Shown here in pieces: positions 21,433 through 33,123 of a stretch of DNA of 64,000 nt; positions within the stretch are counted from its first letter, which is position 1; each line of letters begins with the position of its first letter. Location of the stretch: NCBI GenBank assembly GCA_029204225.1, contig CM055093.1:46608338-46672337 (forward strand), in the 5' to 3' direction. The translations under genes and the position numbers were made by a program. The stretch is from Diphasiastrum complanatum (lineage: Eukaryota; Streptophyta; Lycopodiopsida; Lycopodiales; Lycopodiaceae). The notes under the pieces are model-generated. The model was not told the origin of the DNA. It made no database searches and worked only from the letters and a program-made list of their open reading frames with translations.

Positions 21433-23377
21433 CTAAAAGGCTTTTTGCTTATGGTGCAATCCGCAGTAGTTCACCGAGGGGTAAACTAACGTGGCTTGAC
21501 AGCAAGAGTGTGAGCCTTTCAGTGCATGGTTCCTCAAGCTCCACCATGTGAAAAGGTGGTTCATGTTGGTGCAACCGATCATTCTGATCATGCGCAGTGG
21601 TGAGCCCATTTGCGATTCCCGTTCGACGCCGACTGGAGGTTCTGTGGGATTGTTTCGTTCTTGCTCTTTTTTCTCCTCTTGTGCTTTTTGTACCCAGTGT
21701 TTTATTTTCTGGTACTGTCTTCTCTCTTCCCTCACATTTGGATATGGCACTGAAGTTGAGGGTTGGTCGTCAGTGACCGATGGTGGTGATGAGAGAGCCA
21801 CTTCCTTCTTCTTATGTGCTCGCGTAACAACTAACACAGGAGCGTGGTTGTGTCGACCTTTCGATGGCATCCCCGCTGGAGCTGCTGATTGTTGTATGGC
21901 AATGAGGTTAAGAGGTGAACTGGTTCTAGGTTTAAATGGACAATTCTTGAAACAGTGTCCATAATCGCAATCCCGACAGGAGGTTGTATATTGTCCATTG
22001 TAGGGACATTCTGCAATTCGGTGTCCCTCGCCGCATCCGTAGCAGCCGTAATTTCTTCCAGCTTGACGTTGAGTTTGAGCTATATAGGCCAAAACATATT
22101 CATTTATGGCAAGATCCATAAATGGTTCATCTGGTCCATACCACTGCTGCTACTCAGGTTGAGGTGGCATTTGCATTTCTTGTTCCGCTGCTGTCAGGTT
22201 TACATGGGCCACTTGTTGATTGGCTGGCCCTGGTGGAGCAGGTAAGGCCATGCGTTGTGGTTGATTGGGTGCACCGTACCTTGGTGCCGCGTTAGGTGCC
22301 CCTTGATGATAAGGATAAGAAGTCTGATAAGGGCTTCTCTTCTGTTGAACAACCCTGGGGTTAAACGGGCAAAATGCCGTATCGTGCGATGTTGCATTGC
22401 ATAGATGGCAGAATCTATTTGTCAGTCTTAGATTTTGCTTTAGGACTGGACACTCGTTCGCTGTATGGTTTTGCGTGCATACTGAACACCATACATTTTG
22501 TCGTTGAGGATACTACAGCTGGGTTGGTTCCTATTTATGTGGAGTTACTGCTACAGTTCCTTGTAAGGCCTTCAGTTTCTGTTCAATCTGCGCCGTAAGT
22601 TGCTCCATTTGTTGTTTGTGTAATTTTGTCATTTGCTCCAACATCAGTTCTGTGAATAGAGCGAATGCGTTTGATGATGATGATACGATCGAGGGAGTAG
22701 GAGTGTGGGTGGAAGAATATTCGTCGTCAGATCCCTCATCCTCTTTCCTGATGGCATCTTCCATAGCTTCTTGCAGAGTACGTACTACTCCCGTCGTTTC
22801 AGTTCTCTTCTGATGCTTCGTAGTAATCTGGCTAGGAACTACATGATCACCGCATGATCGGGAGTCAAGGCTGCACTACACTCGGATCGTAGATGTTTGA
22901 CCCGTTCAATATAGTCCCGGACCCTTTCTCGTTTTCGCATCTTGACTTTGCTTAGTAGGAGAAACGGGTCTTCCAGAAACTTTCTTGGTTTAAAGCGCGT
23001 AATAAGAGCCGCTTTAACCGCTTCCCAAGTAGATTTCTCTTCCTCTGACAGGTTGAAAAACCAATCCGGAGCCACTGCAAGCAAGGAATAGGAAATAGCA
23101 TCAGCTTCTCTGCTGGTGTCCGTTCGCCGTAGATTTCACAAGCTTGCTCGTAGATTTGGAGGAATCGGATGGGATCTGATGATCCGTCATATTTTGGTAT
23201 CTCCATCCGTGGTGCTCTCCGAACTGCATGCAAGGGTGCGACAAGTACGGGTTGGCCCATTGGATCCATTGGTGCTGGTTCCAGTTCTGTCTCTTGTTGC
23301 ACAGCTGCTAATCTGGGAAGGTGTGGTGCCTGATTTGCTATCCTTCGTGCTATTGATCGTCCCGATCTCAGATTCAT
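21433..23377 (-). pseudogene. Gag of element A with four zinc knuckles
   Basis: 23377-22839 holds the capsid-type domain (RMEIPKYDGSSDPIRFLQIY; WFFNLSEEEKSTWEAVKAAL; ITRFKPRKFLEDP; MRKRERVRDYIERVKHLR), matching the retrotransposon gag domain. 22764-22531 encodes an acidic Ser-rich stretch and a likely coiled coil (LTAQIEQKLKAL). In the same frame, after two stops, come CSVCTQNHTANEC, CHLCNATSHDTAFC, CYGCGEGHRIAEC and CRDCDYGHCFKNC: four knuckles, three with CX2CX3HX4C spacing and one CX2CX4HX4C. One CX2CX4HX4C knuckle is usual. Stops and frameshifts make it a pseudogene. Confidence 0.8.
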
Positions 23378-23574
23378 CCAATTGTGGGTTCCAAAGTGAT
23401 TGGATCTTGCTTATACAGTAGGATGCAATATGGATCTTCAAGGATCTGATCGATCTGATCGGCCAGAATGATTTTTAGGCCTTTTATGGTGGTTTTTCCT
23501 TGATAACTTTTTACTCCTTGCACTGATTGACCTGAGATTTTGACAGTAGCTGGATCTGACGCAGATCTTTCCAC

Positions 23575-24414
23575 TGATTTGGTCTAAGAGGGTTATCTTG
23601 TGCGAGGGTTGGCTATGCGAGGGTTCTTTGGCTATTTTTGCAGGTAAAAAACTTGATATCTTTCAGATATCTGGGAAGTAACTCTCGCAAGCTTCACAAT
23701 AGCTGGATCTAGGTCAGATCTCATTATAGAATTCTCTGTGAGAGTTAACTCTCGCAAGAAGTGAAAATTTCACTGTCTGCGAGGGTTCAAAATCACTTTT
23801 TGTGCTTGATCTTTACCAGATCTTCATACTAACACTCACAGGCTTCATCATTAATGTAATTTGACATTATGAATCGATTGAGAGGGTCTGCGAGAGTTCT
23901 TACTTGAAGGATTTGCTGGATCTTCACTTTTTAGTGATTTTTTTACACTTTAATCCAATTTTCTGCTCACTGGAATCAAACTAACTCTCGCAAACTCTTC
24001 AGTGTCCTGGTCTCACTGAGATGGAACTTTAGAATCCTCTGCGAGAGTTCTTGACCACTGGAACTAAAAATCTCACTGTCTGCGAGGGTTCACTGGTACT
24101 TTCCCGCCTTTTTTTCACTGGGAACTCTCACACAAGCACTTAATCATCAAACTAACTCTCGCAAGCTTCTTTGTGTACTAGTCTCGTTGAGATGGAACTT
24201 CAGAGGGCTTTGCGAGAGTTCTTATGAAGATTTGAATTTTTTTGGATTTTTTCAAGGGTTGCATTTATCAAACTGGATAATACATAACCATGTAGCTCGA
24301 GTTCTATGTACGCCAAACTTGGCATTTTGCATTAATGAGCTACATACTTGCATGGTACAACATTTGTAGCAAGCCAAGAAACCAATATGGATTGTTTTTC
24401 AATTTTAACACCTC
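23575..24414 (-). repeat. 5' leader of element A with AACTCTCGCA repeats
   Basis: On the minus strand, AACTCTCGCA and TTGCGAGAGTT motifs recur. A longer unit (CTCTCGCA, AGTTCCATCTCA, GAGAC, TTGCGAGAGTTAG) is present at least twice (about 24220-24140 and 24050-23980) and closely resembles units in the leader of element B at 50.75-51.05 kb. The U5 and primer-binding site are not found, so the start of the internal region is probably deleted. Confidence 0.65.
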
Positions 24415-24813
24415 CTTCTCATTAAGCATGGAAATAGTGTACAAATGGTGCCTTTTTATAAAATGGGGAAGGCCCTTGCCCCTCAATCTTATTGGCTAAT
24501 ATTCACAATGATCCTAACCATTCATCTTGGACCCAACTTGATCCAAGGGTCCACAAAAAGTACATTAGAAATCACAAGATTCATGTGAGTCCCAATTTGG
24601 ACCCAACTCTAAAAAGTGATCTCTAAGTCTAAAAATGACATTGGGCCTCTAGTTTTATTTTAATTACAAGGCCCAAGTCAAGTTTATTTTATTTACAATT
24701 TCAATTGCGTGCTCATTGGGCCATGGGCTTATACACGCAGGATGCCATGCCCTCGCAACACATTTTATTGGAGGATTTTATTTATTTACACTTTGTTGGG
24801 AATATCCCCAACA
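24415..24813 (-). repeat. 5' LTR of element A (truncated after the TATA region)
   Basis: On the minus strand it begins TGTTGGGGATATTCCCAACA at 24813 and contains the TATA region CCATTTTATAAAAAGGC (about 24450-24466). It matches the 3' LTR pieces at 14170-14341 and, inverted, 11202-11390. Homology stops near 24415, before U5 and the PBS. Confidence 0.8.
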
Positions 24814-24816
24814 AAG

Positions 24817-25592
24817 ATATGACTTCATCACTGATCCTTCTGCCATCAGAGTGCAAGTAAGAGGTAATGGAGATATGTCCATTGGTGCCTCAGCTTCTAA
24901 GGATGAACTATAATTGAAAGAGCAACCATGAGGCACTCCATCTATGCTATCTCCCTTACTGTGTGAGAATTGGCTTATGAGCAGGTCATAGATGGAGATC
25001 ACTGTGACGTTGGAAAGGCAAAATTGATGTTGGAAAGAGCCAGACCAGGACTGCCGAGCAAGGAAATCAAACCTGCTCAAAACGCTGCTGATGGCCTTGT
25101 GGAACACTGGTGACAACGACTGTGAAACACCTGAAAAACATCTACTGAACGTAGTAGGCTCTTCAGATTAGATCAGATCAGCTCAAAAACACGTCTTATT
25201 GCTTGATTGCTAGTAAAACATCCATGACCATATTACATGCAGCTCAAGAAGGAACTGTTGGGCAAGAAAAGATTGAGGAAATCGTTGTAGTAATCCATGG
25301 CTTGACGTTGGTTAGCAATGCTTTGAAAGAAGATGATGCAAATTTGAAGGTCCATGAGAGTAGCCATTCAAGCTTTGAGGATTTTGAGAATGTGGGTCCT
25401 CCAGATGCTATTGAGGGTTACGTGCAGCAACAGTTTCTAGGAAGAGGGCGAATTAGTTATTTGAAGGAGCAAGACGACCCATTGAGCGCATTAGACATTG
25501 ATAAGCCAATCAATATGAAGCTTAAATCTACTATAACGCCATGGCACTCGGAAGAAACATGGCATCCATGTCTCTTGGACGGACGATTTTGA
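24817..25592 (+). other. Coding-like plus-strand segment inside element C, function unknown
   Basis: Antisense to element C, three successive plus-strand frames look like protein: YDFITDPSAIRVQVRGNGDM (to 24913), then about 24930-25110 (YEQVIDGDHCDVGKAKLMLE; GLPSKEIKPAQNAADGLVEH), then 25203-25592 (129 codons, with SHSSFEDFENVGPPDAIEGY and LGRGRISYLKEQDD). A GT at the end of the second block and an AG before the third would allow an intron. I do not recognise the protein. It could be a captured host gene fragment or a chance open frame. Confidence 0.3.
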
Positions 25593-25954
25593 TATGGTAC
25601 TTGCAAAATAAACGGTTGAAAAAACATGCTAGGGCACCAAATGATGCGCCCCTTGCTGAAAACGAGATAGGAAACAAAAGTTGAGGGCCGTTGAATGCTG
25701 ATGGCATCTGAAAACAACTGAAAAACCTCACCTTCACCAAATGGTCTCCAGAACTCAAAAACCCTCTATGAGCTCAAAAACTGTCTATGATCTCTCTTAA
25801 AGCATAAAACAAGCAAAGAAGGGTTGCTAGAAGAAAGAAGCCAAAAAGCAAAAATCAGAAAACAACAAAAAGAAACCAACAAGCAACACAAGGAAGCAAC
25901 AAACAAAAAATAGCAAGCAAGAAATAGCTTAAAAAACAAAGAGAAAGCGAGAAA

Positions 25955-25972
25955 AGAGCGGCAACGGCGCCA
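25955..25972 (-). promoter_or_regulatory. Primer-binding site of element C, tRNA-Asp type
   Basis: The minus strand reads TGGCGCCGTTGCCGCTCT, one base after the LTR end CGACAACA. It matches the 3' end of plant tRNA-Asp, used by several plant Ty3/gypsy groups. Confidence 0.75.
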
Positions 25973-25973
25973 A

Positions 25974-26741
25974 TGTTGTCGGCTTCACATTCCTCAACTC
26001 CGGCTATGGCTCCAACTAACGAGTGCTATGGCGGACTCCCAACTAGAACACGTTATGGCTCCGACTAGGCATTGTGGCTCTTCCAACCAATGGCTATGGC
26101 TTCCAACTAATTGAGAGGTTGAAGGATGAGAAGATCTACAGTGAGTGGGTGAGTATTTCGGTCAAGATCCACTCTTCTCTCTTTTCTCTCCTTAGTTTCT
26201 AACAAATGACGGCTTAACCTAAAAGATAATACCCTAAACTAACTCTCCTCCTCTAAGGCTTACCCTACTAGAGAATGGAGGGCCTGGATTAACTTAACCT
26301 ATTGCCGGATAAATAATGTACAATACAATGTGAAGTAACACAATACATGAAACTACACAAGGGAGAACACTCAGAGAGGAAAGATAGGCATGTATTGCAA
26401 ATGAGGTTCTTCTTGAAAATGGACTCTTTCACTCCTATATATACTTGGAGTGGTGGTCATACAAAAAGGCATTATGGGACTAAATTAACTTTGAATCACA
26501 TTGGTCCCATGGGACAAACCCCCAATAGGCCTTTGTGACTAACTTTTACATAACTTGAAATCACATATCCATGTGCAGTGCCCATGACAATTTAAACTTA
26601 GAACTGAATAACTTAAGCCATTACGGATAAAGTAAAAGCCTAAACTTGATGGGCAAGTTTTGCGTTTAAATTCTATCCTGTTTCTATTTTTAAAGATGTT
26701 CCGCAGGATGGCTAGAATATTCCTTGGAATATCAGCCTACA
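25974..26741 (-). repeat. 5' LTR of element C (768 bp)
   Basis: On the minus strand it starts TGTAGGCTGATATTCC and ends CCGACAACA, directly before the tRNA-Asp PBS. A strong TATA box (AAGTATATATAGGAG) lies at about 26434-26445. The first 530 bp are repeated at 8688-9185. The outer flank abuts the end of the copia E LTR. Confidence 0.8.
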
Positions 26742-26747
26742 AAAACG

Positions 26748-27452
26748 TGTAAAACAGATCAGATAAAGAGCATTACAATCAACATACACTATCAGTAACG
26801 ATTCAATCTACAAATTGTTTATCTACAAATCTTGACTTAGACAAAACAGAGAATCATGCAAGTGATACAACACAACTTATAATCAAAGAAAAAGTAATTT
26901 ATGCACTTACAAAGTGGATTAAGACACTACATTTCATTGTTGATAGTTGCTATATATTGGATAGGATCTTATTCTTCTAAAGATCCTATCTGATCATGAA
27001 AGATAAGGTAAAAAATCAATCAGGGTCAAAATTGAATAGTTGATAGTTCAAATCGAGATTGATAGCTGATGGCTCGACAATGATGATGGTCGATAGCCAT
27101 TGAGAGTTGTTTGACTTGGACTCAAACACTGAGTGCTAGAGTTGGATAATGTCGACCTTCTGTCATGAAAGCTTGAAGGTTGTGATAGTTATCTTTGACA
27201 ATTGCTTCAATAATTGCCTTCGCCAATTGCCTTCGATATATTGGTTTCAATTCGATAGTTCATCTTGCAGCCACCTATTGGCGATTCCCGTATATTTCTA
27301 CAACTTGTTAGACAATCATGTGTATTTTTGCAGACCGTTAAATACCCTATGTGTTTCTACAAACTGTGCAACTATGCATGTAATTATATGCAAAAAATGA
27401 ATGGATCTAGATTAGCTATAGAATTAAGGGGAGAAAGGATAGAAATCCAACA
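26748..27452 (-). repeat. 3' LTR of copia element E (705 bp)
   Basis: On the minus strand it starts TGTTGGATTTCTATCC, as does the LTR of copia D at 48759, and ends GTTTTACA. The middle is rich in ACTATC / TATCGA motifs. It follows the E RNase H remnant and lies directly beside the LTR of element C. Confidence 0.7.
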
Positions 27453-27599
27453 CTCATCTGGATTCTTGAATGTGTTTATTGTCATATTCAAAACTCACAA
27501 GAGTTCTTGTGTGCCTCATGATTTAGTCTCTTTGTAAATATATCGGTTGCCATATACTGAGTTCTGCAAAATTTTAGACATGTCTCCTTGTTGAGAATT

Positions 27600-30500
27600 T
27601 TGCTCTTGATGTAGTCATATTTAATTTCGATGTGCTTGCTTCTAGATGAAATCTAGGATTTATAGACAATGCAATAGCGATGATTATCACAATGAATAGT
27701 TGTTGGGGCACTTTGTTTGAGGCAAATGTTAGACAATAAATTTCTCAACCAGACTGCCGCCTTGGTAGCCTGTGAAGCTACAATGAACTCAGATTTTGTT
27801 GAGGACATTGCAATGGAGGTTTGCTTCCGACTATTCCAAGATATTGGACCACTATTTTGGACCATTGTTGAGCAGAAAGACAGATCCATAAGTGGATTTC
27901 CTTGTGTCGACATCCCCTGTCCAATTTGCATATGTATATCTATGTAATGTGTGGATATCGGATGGATTAGTCACTCTATAGCAGATGCAGAGGTCAATAG
28001 TAGCTCGAACATTTCTGACAACTCTTCATAGAGCCTTCCAATGGATCATTCAAGGATTAGCCATATATTGCCTCAAAGAACTGACAACATATGTAAGATT
28101 GGGCATGATGGAGATCATTGCATACACGAGAGATCCGATAATAGCCTGAAATGGATATCTCTTCATTTTGTCCTTATCCTATTTGGTTTGAGGGCATTGC
28201 TCTTTTGATAATTTAATCCATAGGAGAATGTACAAGCTTGTATTTCATGAAGTTAAATTTAAAAAGCATATTAAAAATGATATGTAGAGGAGTTTCTTGT
28301 TTTTGTCTATGTGGATTTGTATCCGGAGATAGTAATGAGCTCAGATCCTGTTGAGGACATTACAATGGAGGTTTACTTCCAACTGTTCCAAGATATTGGA
28401 CCATTGTTGAGCAGGTAGACAAATCCATAAGTGGATTTTCTTGTGTCGACATCACCCGTTCAATTTGCATATGTATATCTATGTGTGTGGATATCAGATG
28501 GATTAGTCGCTGTATAGTAGATCCATAGGTCAATAGTAGCTCAAACATTTCTGACAACTCTTCATAGAGCCTTCCAATGGATCATTCAAGGATTAGCCAT
28601 ATATTGCCTCAAAGAACTGACAACATATGTAAGATTGGGCCTGATGGAGATCACTGCATACACGAGAGATCCGATAATAGCCTGAAATGGATATCTCTTC
28701 ATTTTGTCCTTATCCTATTTGGTTTGAGGGCATTGCTCTTTTGATAATTTAATCCATAAGAGAATATACAAGCTTGCATTTCATGAAGTCAAATTTAAAA
28801 AGCATATTAAAAATATGCCTCTGGTGAGTAATGTAGAGGAGTTTCTTGTTTTTGTCTCTGTGGATTTGAATCCCGAGATAGTAATGAGCTTCTTCTAGAT
28901 CTGTCATCTCAAATTCTTGAGATAGCATCTTTTTGGTATCCTATATCAATTCCATATTATTGCTGAATGACAATGTATCATCCACATATAGTGTGATGAT
29001 GATAAAGGATTGTCGAATGGCCTTGAAAGAATCCTTGTTTGATAAGGAATGAGTCGATTCAATGAAATCATGCTCTCGAAGATGGTTTCAGGCCATACAA
29101 GCCTTGTGGAGTTTATAGACACGATCCTCTTTTACATTGATCACATAATCCTCTGGCTGGATCATATAGATGTCGTCTTTGATAACTCCATTGAATAATT
29201 CACTTTGTACGTGTAATTGATGTACCTCAAGGTTGGCTGCAACAACAACCGATAGTAGCAATTTGATAGAGGAGTGCTTGACTACTAGACTAAATGTTTT
29301 GAAGTAGTCAATATTTGGAATATGTGAAACTCCTCTTGGTACTAGTCGAGCCTTTCTTTTGTCGATGTTGCCATTTGAAATGTACTTGATTGTAAAGATC
29401 CATTTGTAGTCGAGCTTGCAAACAACTTAGTGATAGTCCAAGTGTTGTTTTTGATCGATGAGTTGTATTCTTTATTAGTAGCTTCCTTCTAAAAATCTAA
29501 ATCGCCCTGTGTGAGTGCTTCTTCCACTACGATTGGCTCTTGTGAAAGATAGTGAGCATACTCATTAGTGAATATGACAAGATGAGTTCAAATTCTTGTA
29601 AGTCTTCCAGGAGGTGCTTCTGGTTGCAGAATTTGATGTTGTGTTGGCTATGTCAGTTGTTCCTAAGTTGCAGCTTCTTGTTCTTCTTTTGTATCTATTT
29701 ATATAGATTGGCTACTTGAAAGAATTGAAATTGTATATCGATATTCATCGGTATTCGAGAATGAACAACAACGAGAATTTGATTCTTACCCTTCAATTCG
29801 ATAAACTGATCTTCAAGAAATGTAACATCCCTGCTAGTGAAAACTTTGCAAGTAACAGAATTACACAATCTATACATGCCATTTGAAGAAGAATAATCGA
29901 CAATTTTGTTTTTAATAGAATGCTCATCCAATTTATTTTTGGTGCCTTTATTAGGGACATGAGCATAGGTAGTGCATCCGAAAACTTTTAAATGCTTCAA
30001 TGAAGGTTTGGATCTAGTCCAAACTTCATAAGGAATTTTGTTGTTTAATAAACTTTTAGTTATACATTGATTTTGCAAATAAGCTCATGTTGAAATAGTA
30101 TATTGTCAAAAGAATTCAGGCATTCATGCATGAGTAATCATACATTTGGCAGATTCGACTAAGATTATGCTCTTTCTATCTGCAAGTCCATTGGACTTAG
30201 CAAAATAGGAACCAGCGAATTGTTGTCCGATACCATTTGTTGAACAATACTCCTTGAATGCATTGGATATGTCTTCACCACCATTGTCGGTTCTAAGAGC
30301 TTTGATCTTTCTTCCTGTTTGCAGCTTATCATGCTCTTTATAAATCTTGAAGAAATGGAAGGCTTCATATTTGTGCTTCATAAAATAAACAACGACTCTT
30401 CTCAAATAATCATCAATAAATGTAATAAATAATTTAGCACCAAGTAATGAAGGTGTTTGCATCGGGCCACATATATCTAAATGAATTATGTCTAACAAAT

Positions 30501-31149
30501 TTCTAGGTGCATGTTTTTTATTCGACTTGAAAGGCCTTTTAGTCTGCTTTCCTATGATACAACTTTGGCAGACTGGAGGGTCGATAGTTCGATAATCAAA
30601 ATCAAGGACTAAAGAATGTTTAGACATATTAGCAATAGATACATAATTCAAGTGCCCAAGTCTTTAATGCCAAATTAATTCTTTTTTATTAAGACTGAGC
30701 TGCTTAGTGCATGATCGGTGACAAAATAGCAAATGAGTAAGCTGATACAGATACCCTTGTCTTTTTCCAAGTGCAAGAACTCTCTTCTCTTTATCGAAAA
30801 TTTTACAGTTATGTCCTAAATCAGTGATCCTGCTGAGACTGCAATAGATTGGTTGCCAGATTTGAGACACACAATACTTTTGGAATGAGTTTGGATTGTC
30901 CACTTTGAAAATTTAGATTGACAATACCTTCACCTTCGATCATATACGAGTTGTTGTCTCCCAGGTGAACAAAATGGAGATGGAGATGGACTCGTCACAT
31001 GAAACACTCGGTTCTTGGTTGTGCAGCCAGGAATTAGTGTCAAAAAATGGCTTTAGAAATTTGTGAGCTAGTTCCTGGTTGGGCAGCTTAGCCAGGAACT
31101 GCTTTTTTGGATAGTTGGACGAGGCACTAGTTCCTAAGTTCAGCATCAA
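27600..31149 (-). pseudogene. Ty1/copia element E polyprotein remnant
   Basis: Order on the minus strand: degenerate protease around 31149-30940; VLCVSNLATNLL and ITDLGHNCKIFDKEKRVLAL (30903-30664); GAG-pre-integrase and integrase (30651-30124: HLNYVSIANMSKHSLVLDF, PVCQSCIIGKQTKRPFKS, HLDICGPMQTPSLLGAK, ALRTDNGGEDISNAF); integrase end (30078-29695: IPYEVWTRSKPSLKHLKVFG); RT (about 29500-28300) with an intact LYVDDT near 28970; RNase H (27931-27653: SSTKSEFIVASQATKAAVWL). Frameshifts and stops are many. Gag and the 5' LTR are missing: the copy stops at about 31149, close to the RPL26 promoter. Confidence 0.85.
27780..28880 (-). repeat. Tandem duplication of about 550 bp within copia E
   Basis: About 27782-28334 and 28335-28880 are direct copies: each contains TTGAGGACATT, CCATAAGTGGATTT, ACAACTCTTCATAGAGCCTTCC and GAGGGCATTGCTCTTTTGATAA. 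The junction lies at ATGAGCTCAG, a short homology also present at the unit start. It duplicates the RT/RNase H boundary and inactivates pol. Confidence 0.75.
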
Positions 31150-31205
31150 GGAAATTGGTAAAAGAAACCTTATGTGGGGCTAAGAAAAAGCGCGTATTTG
31201 TTTTT

Positions 31206-31276
31206 TGGTTTTTTATGGTTTGGAGAGGAAAAATAGCAATAATGTGAGTTTTGAGTAAAAATATGAGTTAATATGA

Positions 31277-31315
<39 letters not shown>

Positions 31316-31441
31316 CCTAAAAGGACAGCGTAGCCTGGAAAACATTCGTTCGCTCCATCGCCGCAGCACTGCAAGCAGCAACAACAGGAAGGAAGAGCAG
31401 CAGCGGCGGCAAGGGAGAGAGATAGATTGAAGGCGGCAGCC
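31206..31441 (+). promoter_or_regulatory. RPL26 promoter and 5' UTR with GA tract and telo-box
   Basis: A GA repeat (31280-31312) is followed directly by AACCCTAA (31313-31320), a telo-box, an element known to be common in promoters of plant ribosomal-protein and translation genes. The following 120 bp is GC/CAG-rich and likely 5' UTR. No clear TATA box was found. The left edge abuts copia E at about 31150. The GA-flanked block resembles 44690-44770. Confidence 0.55.
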
Positions 31442-33123
31442 ATGAAGTTCAGTCCCCGTGCGTGATTTCTCCACTTTTTGCAATCTCTCTGGTTTTTTTG
31501 CGTTCAGGTTGATTGGCTTATGTTGTTTATGAGCAATCGCCTGTGCAGATCGATATTGTTCATTACCTTTGCGATATGAAGTGCTTTGCTTGCTCTTAAT
31601 TTGTACTGATGGTGGTGTAGTGTTGTGTTCAAATTCAGAAATTTTTGTGTATATTCTTGCTTGTACGTCTGGAAAATCGTTATGTTTTATGATAGGACGC
31701 TGAAACCCTTGAAATTTGTGGAAGTTGCAGGTGTTAGCAGTTCAAGGCGCAAGTCACGCAAGGCTCATTTTACTGCCCCATCCAGTGTGAGGCGTATTTT
31801 GATGAGTGCTCCCCTGTCTTCAGATCTGAAACACAAGTACAACGTAAGATATTACTCGGATCCTTGCTGTCGAGTTTAAAAAGGAATCGCTGACGGACAT
31901 TTCTAATGCCTTGTTACGATGATCTTCAGTTTTCCTGCATCGCTTGTGAATCTCTATGCTGATATACCGTCCATCTCCTCTGCGCAGTTTGTTTCCTTGT
32001 TTAAGTTTAGAAAAGCTCTTTTTTAACTGCTTGTTGGTTTGAGTTGGCTTGAGATAGCATTTTATCATGACACAATACCTAATACCTGTGTATTTTGATT
32101 GCCACGGGTTATGGTTTTCGTGCACCCATTGATGCATTAGAATACTTGATGACACTTTGAACGGTCTGTGTATGTTTTAGAATTTTTTTTTTCCTGGCAG
32201 TTTCTCGTTCTCAACTTTCAACAAATGGTCAAATTTGGTTTGACGTGGTTCTGTCCTTAATGTTCTTGTTATTGGTTCTTATGTGCGGGCTGCTTTAAAA
32301 ACTTTCTGCACATTTTATTTTGCTAATCGAAGCCTAATTTACAGGTGAGGTCTGTCCCTGTGCGAAAAGATGATGAAATCCAGGTCGTACGCGGCACCTT
32401 CAAAGGAAGGGAAGGCAAGGTGGTGCAAGTGTATCGACGAAAATGGGTGATCCATGTGGAGCGTATCACAAGGGAAAAGGTCAATGGTAAGTATGGATTG
32501 AAGTGGAGCTGAATGTGATATTCTAAACAATGTGACTTGTCCTCCTGTGATTAATTGCAAATGCATGCTCTATAGAAAATTATAATGGCCATACATGGAT
32601 ATGTTTTTTGCATGCCTTTTCATGCATAAGTTATACCTGAAAGTCGCTAATAAATTGGAGTGTTATTCTCAATATCTGGCCATGATTGATGTAATCAATA
32701 ACAAGCTGTTTTATTTTTTTGATATATTAGGAATCGTTAAACGCTACATTCCTGTTGCTGCATGCATTGCATGTTTTCAGTTGCAATATACGTATTGAAA
32801 TGTCTTACCTTGCAAATGAATGATTGGGTGTTTTCGTGATGCTTGTCAATCTTGTTCTTGTTGATGTACTTTTATGAACAGGTTACGTTTCTTTCCAAAC
32901 AACAGATAGATATACCTTCTCTTTTAAGTCATTTGTTGTACTTTATTCAGGTGCAACTGTAAATGTTGGTATTGATCCCTCCAAGGTTATCATCACCAAG
33001 CTGAAGCTAGATAAGGATAGAAAAGCACTTCTAGATAGGAAAGGTAAGGGCAGAGCTGCTGAGAAAGGTAAAGGAAAGTTCACTGCCGAGGATGTTGCCA
33101 GCCCTCTCCAAGAAGTGGACTAA
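31442..33123 (+). CDS. RPL26: 60S ribosomal protein L26 (uL24), four exons
   Basis: Component of the large cytosolic ribosomal subunit near the peptide exit side. Exons by reading: 31442-31457, 31731-31843, 32345-32486, 32951-33123 (TAA), joined in frame to 147 residues, the usual plant length. Donors are GTGCGT, GTAAGA and GTAAGT, each acceptor CAG or similar; intron phases 1, 0, 1 and sizes about 273, 501, 464 bp. The protein starts [19 protein letters not shown], continues [18 protein letters not shown], and has the KOW-type segment at residues 51-82 ([27 protein letters not shown]). The C-terminus is Lys-rich ([16 protein letters not shown]) and ends EVD. All family landmarks are intact and no frame break was seen, so this is a functional host gene. 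The tiny first exon was inferred from the donor. Confidence 0.95.
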
